A stretch of 64,000 nucleotides of DNA from assembly GCA_900660155.1 (NCBI GenBank), contig CABFPE010000146.1:538423-602422 (forward strand). The letters are read 5' to 3'. Position numbers and translations under genes: made by a program. The stretch's first letter is position 1; each line of letters begins with the position of its first letter. This stretch comes from Hofstenia miamia (Eukaryota > Xenacoelomorpha > Acoela > Hofsteniidae). Below, piece after piece: positions 1 through 10,611 of the stretch. The notes under the pieces are model-generated. The model searched no databases, was not told where the DNA came from, and saw nothing but the letters and a program-made list of their open reading frames with translations.

Positions 1-214
1 TTCCTTTAGAAGAGTTTTTAGTGCAAACATTTTGTTTATTTCTTTTCTCGATGCTTGCAGAATTATCAGTGTTATTTATTGTTCAAACAAATTTGAAATA
101 TAAATATTTCTTCTTCTTCTTCAATGCCAATTTTGTTGAACTCAAGCTTTTTCATCATTAGACTGTGTATATTAGTACATTAAATATTAGCATAGCTTAA
201 ATTACTCATAGCGT

Positions 215-868
215 AAGCATAAGCATGAAACATTTGATTTGTGTCAATCAGTGGCAACTGTTGCGAGACATGGGATATCTTTCTAATACCAACAGCAATT
301 TTTTAAATAATATGTTTGCAATATGAAATTAAGTTTTGAATCTATTGTTACTCCCAGATGTTTAAGCTTTTTAGCATATGCAAGAGATGCATTATTGAAG
401 TTAATCGAGTAGTCAGAGATGTCAGTTTTTTTCTAAAAGTTTGCATTATGCACAATTCAGATTTTTGGCGTTAATACATAATCTATGTATGCTAAAATAT
501 TTGCTCACTTTCATACAATTCGATTCAATAACATTTATATTCTTATCTAAGGATTTATTTCCATAGTAAATAGATGTATCATCGGCGTGTTGTGTTACTT
601 CACAGTCGAAAATTTCCTTCATGTCATTTACATGAAGATTAAAACGCAGTGTGGCTAGTATGTATCCTTGAAGTACACCAGTATTGACTGACAACCAATT
701 TGAAAAAATATTTACCTTAATTCTATTATTTAAGTAATTAGATATAATGTGAGCACTGTTATAAGAAAAACCAATATTGTTGAATTTTTTATTAATATCT
801 CATGATTAATACAATCGAATACTTTTGAGAGATCTAGACAGACAATCGCAACAAATATATTAGATTGA
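215..868 (-). pseudogene. LINE reverse transcriptase relic
   Basis: Translating the minus strand gives a decayed non-LTR reverse transcriptase palm. Near 865-800 it reads IVCLDLSKVFDCINHEIL, the usual LDLSKAFD block. Near 690-640 is a VPQGSILGP-like block (VLQGYILATL), near 590 a HADDTS block in place of FADD, and near 340-300 HLGVTIDSKLNF, typical of the thumb-proximal region. The pieces lie in different frames with stops between them, so it is dead. No endonuclease or tail is visible. Its proteins differ from the intact LINE at 13.5 kb, so it is probably another family. Confidence 0.75.
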
Positions 869-932
869 TTTTGTTAAGAATCTTTATTAATTTTAATAAA
901 AACATCCTAAAAGAGATGGCCTGCTGCTTCAT

Positions 933-1142
933 ATGAAGCCTGAAAATCTCACAACGCTTGACTACTATTGGGGGAAGAGAACCTATACAAGACAACATTC
1001 TGGAGAGACAAAACAAAGCCGTTTCCAAATCATCTTGAGATTCTGGAACTTCAATAACAATGGACAACCACCACGCGGTCGCCATGATAAAACTGATGTG
1101 CCTTTGAAACATTTCAACAAATATCCATACGATGCGAACTAA
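933..1142 (+). pseudogene. piggyBac transposase fragment
   Basis: A 69-codon open stretch carries LDYYWG, then KQSRFQIILRFWNFNNN and a following KTDVPLKHFNK segment. This resembles the N-terminal half of piggyBac (DDE_Tnp_1_7) transposases, where an SR-RFQ-ILRFLHFNDN block is followed by a K-rPLIDHFN block. The catalytic aspartates and the C-terminal cysteine domain are absent, and no TTAA-flanked ends were found, so it is a fragment. The longer minus-strand ORF over the same bases is taken as its shadow. Confidence 0.6.
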
Positions 1143-2239
1143 TTGACTTTTTCGGTTTAATTTGACCGATTTGTAGTTTTCTGGTTTTGGTTTTGTTGAA
1201 AAATATACCGTTCCTGATGGGAAAACATACTTATGTGCTTCAAAAAATGAAAACAGCAAAATAAACAAAACACGTATTTTTCTCTAAAATATGCATCGCT
1301 GCAAAAAATATTACAAAATACTATTGATATACTGCCTATGACAAGCATTTTTAGTGAAGATTAAATAAAATACCGATAAAAATATTTCTGTAGAACTAGG
1401 GCCCCAATTAATTTACAGTCCTTAACTCATAATTGCAATTGGTATTTTTAAATTCATTTTATATCCTTCAAAAAATGTTTAAAAAGTCATGAATCATTGA
1501 TTAAATTGTACTTTGCCAATACATGGATGATAAATCATTAAATGTAATACATTAAGTACCGTAAGACGGGGTAACTTTGGCATGTTTGTAACTGTTTTTA
1601 CAGAATATTTATATAAAAATAAGGAAAACTGCCACAGTTTGGAGGTGTGAAATATTGTTTGACTCAACTACAATACATTTTCACTAATTTTGTACTGACC
1701 CATAGGTAAAATTCAGCAGTGGGTCAGGTAAAGGTCACAAAATTTGCGATAGCAAATCGGGGGTAACTTTGGCATGTATGTAACATTTTAATTATTTTAA
1801 TGAAAATATGTATACTCTTGAGCTATAAAGGATATTAAAGCAAAAATACATGATCACTAACATGATTTTATAACAAAACAGATGATAGTACCTGTGTAAT
1901 TTACTAAATGTTAACATACTGACAAAAATTGAGCATTTTGGAATGTTGCGTATAAAATTTTACGTAACTGTGCTAACGCACAACATGCAAAACGTTGGCT
2001 TGAAAATTCTGAAAACGAAAATTTTCAATTAGAATGTTACACTTAATTTAAAGCTAATTTAACGTAACTTACAAACTTTGAATCTTCACATCATAATAAA
2101 GCATTGCATGTAATGTACTACATGGAAGATTAACTTGAAAAGCTAGGATTATGGGAACAAATGACTTTGCTTTCGTGGATCATTACAGTCCAAATAAAAT
2201 AGTCATTTATTCTGATACGAAATAACAAAATGCTAGTAA

Positions 2240-4521
2240 TTACTCATCAGAATCATTACATGATGGGCAGCAGTACTGAAGATCATCACTTTTGATTACA
2301 CTCAGAACACACACATCCCAAGCAAAACACACACACTGAATCCAGTCTGCCCCCACATATCCTTGGTATGCAATAGAACACTCTGAGCAACTGTCTTCAC
2401 TACACGCTTCATCGATAGACACAGAGGAACCTGCAGAGGTACTGGGAATGTCTTCATTAGACACAACTTCTGCAGTTATTTGCTGGCCAGGCATGACTTT
2501 CTTCCCTCTTTTGCGTTTTGGAAGTCCCCCCTTCTGTCCATGATGCTCTTTTAGCATTGAAATCAGGCACTGATCAAGATCTCGTCCCACATCCTTCTCT
2601 GTGCGATTTCCTTCCTTGCTGTCTGGCAGCTTGGTCAATACAGCCTGGGGATTAAAAGGGTGCAACCCTGTTGTCCTAAACCCAGACTGCAAGTTTTTCT
2701 TTACTCCAGCAGCAAGTCCTTCCCACAAACGCTTGATCAATGATGGCAGATGCTCTTTCGGAATAGACCCTTGACGCTGACTTTCTTTCCGCCAACTGTC
2801 AAGTACGTTCCGCCATATTGTTTTCATGGGCCAGAAGACAGCCACATCCAAAGGTTGGGTTAAATGCGTTGAGTTGGGTGGCAAAGCAGTGAAATAAACA
2901 TGCTTGGTAATGGCAGTTTCCACTACCAAGGGTGAAAAATGTGAGGCAAGGTTGTCACCAATCAACAATTTCTGTCCAAGTAGTTCCTCAACAAAGGGAA
3001 TAAAAGTTTGCAAAAACCACTGTTCAAAAGTGTCCATTTCAAACCAGCCTCTCTTTGTGCATGCATATCTTGTCCCATCTGGACCACCTTTTGTCCAATG
3101 TTCATATAGATTTTGAGCCTTATACACACCAAATGGAGGCAAAAAATCACCACTTGCACTTCCACAACACACCAAGGATATGGACATCTTTGAGTGTTCT
3201 TGTACTCTTTCGACCCTTCGTGTACCCCTGGGAACAAGAACTTTCTTTTCTCCAGGGTTGTCTGTGATATTTGTTTCATCAAAATTAAAAACACAATTTG
3301 CAGGTATAGCTTTACAAATTTCCTCCAAATTTGAAAAGTACTCTTTGACTGACTCAGCGTTAACTTGTGCACGTGCTCGTTTGATATTCCTAGCGGTTCT
3401 ACGGGTTACGTGCTATGAAAGAACGAATAAAGTCATCACCTGGAACGTTGTTTTGAAATCTGCTTTCTACCCTCCCTCTCCGATCCAGGTAGCTTTTAAT
3501 TAATAGTTTAACATCCATTGGGGTGAGAGGATAACCCCAGTTGCAGACTTCGGNGAAGACAGCCACATCCAAAGGTTGGGTTAAATGCGTTGAGTTGGGT
3601 GGCAAAGCAGTGAAATAAACATGCTTGGTAATGGCAGTTTCCACTACCAAGGGTGAAAAATGTGAGGCAAGGTTGTCACCAATCAACAATTTCTGTCCAA
3701 GTAGTTCCTCAACAAAGGGAATAAAAGTTTGCAAAAACCACTGTTCAAAAGTGTCCATTTCAAACCAGCCTCTCTTTGTGCATGCATATCTTGTCCCATC
3801 TGGACCACCTTTTGTCCAATGTTCATATAGATTTTGAGCCTTATACACACCAAATGGAGGCAAAAAATCACCACTTGCACTTCCACAACACACCAAGGAT
3901 ATGGACATCTTTGAGTGTTCTTGTAGTCTTTCGACCCTTCGTGTACCCCTGGGAACAAGAACTTTCTTTTCTCCAGGGTTGTCTGTGATATTTGTTTCAT
4001 CAAAATTAAAAACACAATTTGCAGGTATATCTTTACAAATTTCCTCCAAATTTGAAAAGTACTCTTTGACTGACTCAGCGTTAACTTGTGCACGTGCTCG
4101 TTTGATATTCCCAGCGGTTCTACGGGAAAGATGGTTACGTGCTATGAAAGAACGAATAAATTCATCACCTGGAACGTTGCTTTGAAATCTGCTTTCTACC
4201 CTCCCTCTCCGATCCAGGTAGCTTTTAATTAATAGTTTAACATCCATTGGGGTGAGAGGATAACCCCAGTTGCTGACTTCGGCAAGAGTCTTCACAATTG
4301 TTGTCTCCTCCACAGGAAAAAGCACAGAAGGTCTGCCAACGGCACCAGCATGGGCCTTGCTAAGTCCATTTTGTAAAGTGCTCTAATGACATTAAAAGTT
4401 TTGCTGGCTTTTCCTGGGACATTCCATTCTTTACTGCATTTATGACTGCTTCCAAATCTTTTGGGTTGTATGCCTGATAGCGGCGTTTTCCCTGTCCTTT
4501 CTTGTATGTGCGAGGCAGCAT
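2240..4521 (-). pseudogene. Pogo/Tigger-family DDE transposase, frameshifted
   Basis: The gene starts at ATG 4521 with a Psq-type helix-turn-helix (RRYQAYNPKDLEAVINAVK), then shifts frame near 4400-4330 before the CENP-B-like region and the DDE_1 catalytic core. The catalytic aspartates are visible in FNFDETNI, LIGDNLASH and LTQPLDVAVF, giving a DDD triad as in pogo. The C terminus (2240-2400) adds a cysteine-rich tail, CSECS...DWIQCVC...CCPSC, resembling a PHD-like zinc finger. The block 2835-3553 is repeated almost exactly at 3555-4275 across the N. With one copy ignored, core and C terminus read continuously. Known family function: excision and reinsertion of the element at TA sites. At least one frameshift makes this copy defective unless that is a sequencing error. 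Confidence 0.85.
2835..4275. repeat. N-joined direct duplication inside the transposase gene
   Basis: Bases 2835-3553 and 3555-4275 are nearly identical, with a few substitutions plus about 12 bases missing from the first copy near 3400. They meet at a lone N (3554). This pattern is more likely two assembly haplotypes or contig ends joined than a biological tandem duplication. Confidence 0.85.
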
Positions 4522-5236
4522 TCTGAAAAAGATAAGCACATGAAACGAATTGAATAACGCAGTCTAATATATATACTAAGAATGTATAATTATTCAGAAC
4601 GATATATTTGCCCTGAGTATTGCGCAACATTTAAATACCAACCTTTGTGCTTTAACAACACACAACAAAGTACTGAAATTTCGGCATAACATACGGGAAG
4701 GTTTAATAAATTGAACCAAAGCGACCAGGGGACTTCCACTTCCATCCGAGAAGTTACCCGGGATTTTCTCTTCGTTTCATCATAATTTTAAATATCACTA
4801 TATATTAAAGCAGTAACTACTCACCGAATATATGGACGAACACTTCCGTATTCCAAAAAATCAATAATTTACTGCCAAATCTTGAATTTTATCGGTTGAA
4901 AATCATTACTCGTCTAGAGATAAACTTGTCGACAACGCGGAGGCCATAACAGGCTCGTTCGTAGGTTACATTAACAGTAATCAATTAAATAATCATTACT
5001 GTTCCAAATATGCAAATGAGATTGCATATTTTGCGAAAAATCCTTAAATAATTAATTAATAAGCATAATAAGCTTTAGTTTTCTATGAAAACTAAACTTT
5101 TGATTTGTTTACTAAATATAAAAAAATAAAAATCTAGATTTCAACAGAGCGCCATCTAATTTTAACCTGAATTGCAATAGTATGTTGCAGGGTGCCAAAG
5201 TTACTCTGCATGCCAAAGTTACCCCGTCTTACGGTA

Positions 5237-6752
5237 CAAAATTAGAATGAGTAAACAGTAGCATACAAATTATAGAAATAGTTTTGATAGTTACTTGCAA
5301 TCTCGCAAGATCTGATGGAGATTTTTGATAATTTAAAAATTAGCCAATATAGGAACATCAAATGCAACAAAGAATCAACATAAATATTTATTCAACATTA
5401 CAAATTGCATTCGCAAATCAACAAACCAATAAAAATATACAATAAAAATTTGAATATTAGCTTTTCATTCAATAAGCTTATCTGCTTTTCAATACTTACT
5501 TCGGAAAAACGAACGTAAAATGTAAACCTGCAGCATTGAAATAATGATCATCATTATGATTTGAGCTAAACAACGAGTTTTTAATTTATTATCAGTGCAA
5601 AGACAATTCTAAAATATATATTTTACCAATACAATGGTGAAAAAAATAGATAAAAAATTTTTCAAAAAACTGGCCAGGCGTATAAAATATTGACCGTAAC
5701 ATTAGGCAGGAAATAAAAATGCCTGCAAAAAGCCTAGTTTAGTTGAAAGTAGAATAAGAAGACCATTTGTGGAATTGAAATAGTACAATTTCAGATTTCT
5801 GCAGCAAATCTAAAAGTGATCAAAACGTCGTAAGTATTAACTTCAAATTTGTGCACCGGACGACTGCAGACGTGCTAGAGATATAACTTGCAAACCTCAT
5901 ATGGATTTATGGGTTCTTTTGGCAAACTCAGATTTGTAGTTAACTGCTAAAATGTCAGATTAATTACAACTAGAAAAATACAAATAAAAAATATTTAATT
6001 ACAATTATGTGTCATAAATAGCAGATAATCGCCTAAACTCTTACACAAAAAATGTTAAATATCTCAAATTTTTAGTAATAATGCTCTCAACTAATTGATT
6101 ACAAAATATCTTGACAAAGTTTTTTGCAATATAAATCTTATTTAGTAAATTTGTGGTTTTTTTACGAGTGTAGTCATTTTGTCAAACATGACGTGAATGA
6201 AAATCATTTTTATCATAGCTATGGCAAAGAAAAAAGGAAGCATTGAAAAAAAATTTTAAATTTCTATCAAAGTAATTAACAAAAAGAAGTTGAAAAGAAT
6301 ACGACATTATCAATGTGACGGTGCACCTAAAACAAGTATTTACAGTATTCTAAGCATTTATTAAAAGAGAAAAGGCTTGGAAGCTTTCGTCCGTAAAAAT
6401 TATGACAAAAAAGTCAAATGGCTTGAAAAAGAATGAAACAACCAAATCAATTGAACACTCGTGCAATTGCTCGAACATTTAGGTGAAAAAAGAAATTTAT
6501 ACTAACGAGTGTCTCAAAAGACTCTTATTGTGCCAACCACCATTCTGTTACTTAGTCGTTTTTCCCAGAAATAGTGAGTTCACATTAGGCTCTAACCAAA
6601 ACAATATCAATTATACAGATTTAATACATTGTAGTCGCATCGAAAATTTGTTTGACCAGCTAAGCCTCAAAGATTTAAATGCTGTACAATGAAAATGTTG
6701 ATTAGTTACTAAAACTGCCAAATATTATGCAAGGGACTATATTGGTATTTAC
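5237..6752. other. Intergenic AT-rich DNA, nothing recognised
   Basis: I see no convincing ORF, RNA gene or repeat boundary here. A plus-strand 69-codon ORF at 6483-6692 has no recognisable motif and is probably chance. Confidence 0.4.
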
Positions 6753-6938
6753 ATTAACTGTAAAGTATTCTTTGATAGATAAGGCACCCACAAAGGAAAG
6801 ACTTTGAGTAACAAAGCTGGAAAGAGTTGACAGAAGTGAATACTCTACAGTTTGAAATCTACTCCTATCATTCGCGACGGAAATGAGAAGCAGAGAGTGC
6901 ACTTGCTCATCTAAAGTCAACCATTCAGAAAGAACCTC
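6753..6938 (-). CDS. Candidate internal exon, unknown protein
   Basis: On the minus strand a 62-codon open segment begins after an acceptor-like pyrimidine/TTTAAG at 6940-6939 and ends before a GTAAAT donor at 6752, in phase 0 at both ends. The translation (EVLSEWLTLDEQVHSLLLIS... SIKEYFTVN) has amphipathic helix character and better codon texture than the surrounding DNA, but I do not recognise it. It lies just downstream of the TMED gene on the same strand and could be an exon of a separate gene. A chance ORF remains possible. Confidence 0.3.
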
Positions 6939-7659
6939 CTTAAATATAAAATTGAAACAGTAAATTCGCCCCACTCACTGTCTCCTATGACTGAATCATT
7001 GAACATCCTAAATGCTCATTACAACCATATTCTTCGCTATATATAGGGTCTCAGAAAATCCATCTAGATTTTTTAATTGGCTCTTAGCCAACAAAGCAAT
7101 GTGAATAATCTACACAAATTCCACTCACATTCTATTGCAATTTAAATATTTGCAACTCCAATTATGATGCTTTTAAAAATGTGCATTTCGAGCAGTCTGA
7201 TTAAGCACTTTATTTGTCAATTCTGTATTCAAACATGGGCGCCGGTACATCGTGACAAGACAAGACAAATACCCACCTCTGCATTAAATATATTTGTTGG
7301 CCTTATATAATTAAAGTCACAAAACATGATAAAATAAGTATAATTTACACCAAAATAGTAAAATTAAGTTGTTTTCGACTTGGGTAGTTCAAATGTTAAT
7401 TTTGTTAATAGTTATATTCTGTGTGTAAATCTCACATGTGCGAAATTGGAAACGAAAAAGGTGCAGTGCAAAGAACATGATAAAAAATATTTCCAATATA
7501 TAGACAAATTGTGAATTTAGTCATGCACCCCAAATAGGCTGTTGCAAGCATTACTAGAAAAAATTTTCGAATAAACGTTTTTCTAACAAATAAGAAACAT
7601 TTTTCTAAAAGATGATGATCGTCTTTCGAAACGATTTGCGAAACGTATTCAAAAACAGC

Positions 7660-7751
7660 TTATGTAATTTTAGAGAAGTCAACAAATTTGGAATTACGTA
7701 TGTAAAAAAGGTATAATGGGACAATTTCATAAATGAAAGTAAACTTCCTCT
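7660..7751 (-). CDS. p24/TMED gene, candidate last exon
   Basis: After a TTTCTTAG acceptor (7753-7752) this segment runs 29 codons to a TAA stop. Its first two bases complete the codon left open by the exon at 7997-8132, so phase fits. It encodes a hydrophobic stretch ending FYIRNSKFVDFSK. p24 proteins end in one membrane span followed by a short cytosolic tail that binds COPI/COPII coats, usually carrying FF/KK signals. Length and position match, but the glutamate in the span and the lack of a clear KKxx tail are atypical, so another last exon is possible. Confidence 0.45.
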
Positions 7752-7996
7752 CTAAGAAATATATTATTGTTACAAGAAATAGTTTACTGCTTTCAAATTG
7801 ACAAAAGATAATTTGATTGATAGGGCAAAGTTTACAAGAGGCACACGACAATAAACAAACTTAAAATGTAACTGCAAGCAATAATACGGTCACTACAGTA
7901 TTCAAATCTAGTCTCTCGTAAAATAAAACGTAAAATGGCAGAAACAGCCAACTTTAAAAAAATGTATTACAATTGAATAAATATATTATGACATAC

Positions 7997-8132
7997 CAAG
8001 TGACCAAACAAAAACTCGAAAATGTAAAAATTCTGCAAATCTTCGACCTTTGCTCTCACGAAGACGGAATGAAGTTTGTTCACCAGCAATGGAATTTAGA
8101 GAGTCATGAATGGAACTTGACAGTGATTCGAT
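7997..8132 (-). CDS. p24/TMED gene, exon 3 (coiled coil and RVxxWS block)
   Basis: The exon is bounded by TTTAATTAG and a G/GTATGT donor. It encodes ESLSSSIHDSLNSIAGEQ, then SFRLRESKGRRFAEFLHFRV and a following FVWSL. These match the conserved membrane-proximal coiled coil of p24/TMED proteins, where IHDSL, RLREAQGR, AE-LN-RV and WS recur in this order. p24 proteins form oligomers through this coiled coil and select cargo between ER and Golgi. It begins in phase 0 and ends with one base of the next codon. It is too short to stand out as an ORF. Confidence 0.88.
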
Positions 8133-8898
8133 CTAATTAAACAAAAAATCAGTCCGTGTTGAATTTAAAAGGAATAATACAGAAATGATTCAAACAAACT
8201 ATTATTTAAATGGTTTATATGGTTACCACAGCAACTGACACAATACATTCTAGTTAAAAGTGCTAAATTAGGGTTTGTAAAATCTAATGGAAAGGGTACT
8301 CAACATTCTATATGTAAAATTTATAATGTGTCCAACGAACAAAGTATATATTTTATATGAACCTACTTTTTTGAATTTCAACCACAACAAAGATACCATA
8401 AAAACTCGCACAAACTAACCTAGACCAAAATGTTATAAACCTTCCGAAAATGTATCAATACGGAGAGATTCTTGCAGATTTGTTAAATTCAAAATATTGA
8501 CAGAAGGATGCTCTAATTTCTTCAAACTTGACCCACTCAGCCCAGTATTTAAAGAAATAGATTCATGCAAAAGTTACCACAATCCTGTTAGCTAATATCA
8601 GAGTTAATAATGTAATTCGTCTTTATGGTGACTAACTTTGATTATTCTTAATAAAAAAATTATTAAGGTTAGTATTGAATGAATTTCTGACTAATTTTTT
8701 TTCAAGGTAAACTCCATAATAGTAAGAACTGTTCTTAGTATTTCACTATCTAATCTAAGATGACAAAAACACGCAGCATTATTTTAAGTTAATTACACAA
8801 ACTTAAGATAATTACCTGAGAATACATTCCTAAATCTGGAAGTTAAAAATAGTCTACTGTTAAAAAATGTAACTCCCATTTACTAAAATAATGCTCAC

Positions 8899-9144
8899 AT
8901 AAGTTAACTGAAGAACATTCTCGTCGTCTTTAGCCACTTCAGTAACCTCGGCATCCACTCCCAAATAAAAATATACTAGTTTATTCGAAAATGTAGAAAA
9001 CTCATTTCCAAAGCAAAACGAATGTCTTCCGGACGTTAGAACTTCGAAATTGTAGGTGTTAGTTGTAGTCTTCGTAAACGATACGATAACTCTATCGTGA
9101 TTTGTAATTGTGAAGTCGATATCATTGTTACCGCCAGAAAGTAC
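8899..9144 (-). CDS. p24/TMED gene, exon 2 (GOLD domain)
   Basis: 82 codons lie between an AATTTTAG acceptor and a GTGAGC donor, phase 0 at both ends. They encode the GOLD beta-sandwich: VLSGGNNDIDF at the start, RHSFCFGNEFSTFSNKLVYF in the middle, then an acidic VDAEVTEVAKDDEN loop. The FCF-NEFS-F--K-VYF signature is diagnostic of p24/TMED. The cysteine in FCF is expected to pair with the one in exon 1 (SQCFHEE), as in the family. The GOLD domain is lumenal and mediates cargo contacts and family dimers. Confidence 0.92.
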
Positions 9145-10298
9145 CTAAAATTGATTTGGGGAATAGATAAACAATGGTATAGAGATATATAAGCTAAATT
9201 CCAAATTGTAGATAATCATAGTTTTAAAGGGAAATATTGTTTTCTGGATTGGTTAATGAAGCACGTGTAAGATTCCAAAATATTTTTAAATTGGAGTTGT
9301 TGAATATTGGAGAGCTTTTAATAATTGTTAGTAAGCATCGAGAAGTTTATGATAATCATAATCACATTTAAGAGATTAATCATTTTAAACTTCTTAATTT
9401 CTATAAATTCACACTCGTATAGCATTGACCTAATTCACATACACCGCAACCTTTTGTCATTATGGCAATTACGCTTTTGATATGGTACATTTACTCCATA
9501 CGAATTGCATTTTTATGAATCACGAGTCATAACACAAGTTATACAAGAGTTTGTGATGTGCCGCATTGTGGCCGATAATTGAAACCCCGCTAATCAAATT
9601 CTTATTTGACACCAATTGTATATCAATACTATGCGCCATAGAGTACAGTAGATACGAAAAACGATAACTATGAATGAAATGCAACTATAATCAAGAAAAT
9701 GGGAAGAGGCTAATAAACTTGTCTAATCATGGCAATGATTAAAGATCCTGGCTGAGAAATTATGGATATTTTATAAACGGTCTAAACATGAGCAACTAAT
9801 GACTTTATATTGGATTTGCACACTAGTTCATAAAATACATATAGGCAGTGTGCTCATTACTGGCAGCAAGGGTAACCACTTTACACTTCATAGCTATTCT
9901 GCAAAGGATGGAATTTCAAAATTATGAAAAAGTGTGGATGGAAAAATTACTCAGACTTCATTAGCAACGTTTATACACTCATGTTTTAAAAGTTTATTAA
10001 AAATAAGCATTGTGTTTGGCAACATGTCGATGGATTATATTAGTAATATAAAACAAATTTTCTTTATCAATTATTAACATTAACTCAATTTTGTGCTAAT
10101 TTTGACATGCTATCAGTATGCTGGATTTTCTAAACGGTACAAATTGTCAAAATTTTCTCTACATTTGGATGAAATCAATAAAAAATACAATGTTATAGTC
10201 GCATCATGGAAATCCTAGAATGAAATAATTCACGTTATACTGTATGTATGTCCCGTCCGCTGTTAATCAATATAAAAATCGAATTTATATGCCTTATT

Positions 10299-10611
10299 CA
10301 GGTACTCGGAATGTTAAAAACCCGAACTCAAAGGAGCTCGCAATACTCGATCGGAAAAACTCGGAAGAGAAATCATCGATCGAACATCCCGTTAAAATCG
10401 AAATATTTTAATATTTAAAATTCTTTATTAATCGCAAATAATTAGCTTTTAGTTTACAGAACTCGCAATAATTGTAAAATAAATATTATTATATTTTAAA
10501 AAACTCGGAATTAGAAAAACTCGAATTTTTTCAAAAAATACTCGAAATCGTAAGTGAAAGGCAAAAATACGAATTCGGACCGAGTAACTCGAATTCGACT
10601 AGAAAACCCTG
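10299..10611. mobile_element. hAT-type MITE, copy 1 (ACTCG-rich)
   Basis: A 313-bp insertion is flanked by a perfect 8-bp direct repeat GCCTTATT (10291-10298 and 10612-10619), the target-site length of hAT transposons. It starts CAGGTACTCGG and ends AAAACCCTG, giving CAGGG-type termini as in hAT elements. The interior is studded with ACTCG/CTCGGA motifs on an AT-rich background and has no ORF. Related copies lie at 50245-50470 and 60921-61245. Confidence 0.8.

Larger units (their letters stand above)
1559..5234 (-). mobile_element. Pogo/Tigger-like DNA transposon
   Basis: The element is bounded by near-perfect inverted repeats of about 26 bp starting CCGTAAGACGGGGTAACTTT, flanked on both sides by TA (1557-1558 and 5235-5236), the Tc1/mariner-superfamily target duplication. 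Further copies of the GGTAACTTTGGCATG core lie subterminally (about 1761-1778 direct, about 5191-5205 inverted) and may be transposase-binding sites. It contains one transposase gene on the minus strand. About 3.68 kb as assembled, but about 0.7 kb of that is an internal duplication joined by an N at 3554. Confidence 0.9.

Noticed and set aside
834-1268. 144-codon minus-strand ORF
   Set aside because: It overlaps the plus-strand piggyBac-like fragment and the end of the RT relic. Its own translation shows no family motif, so it is treated as a shadow.
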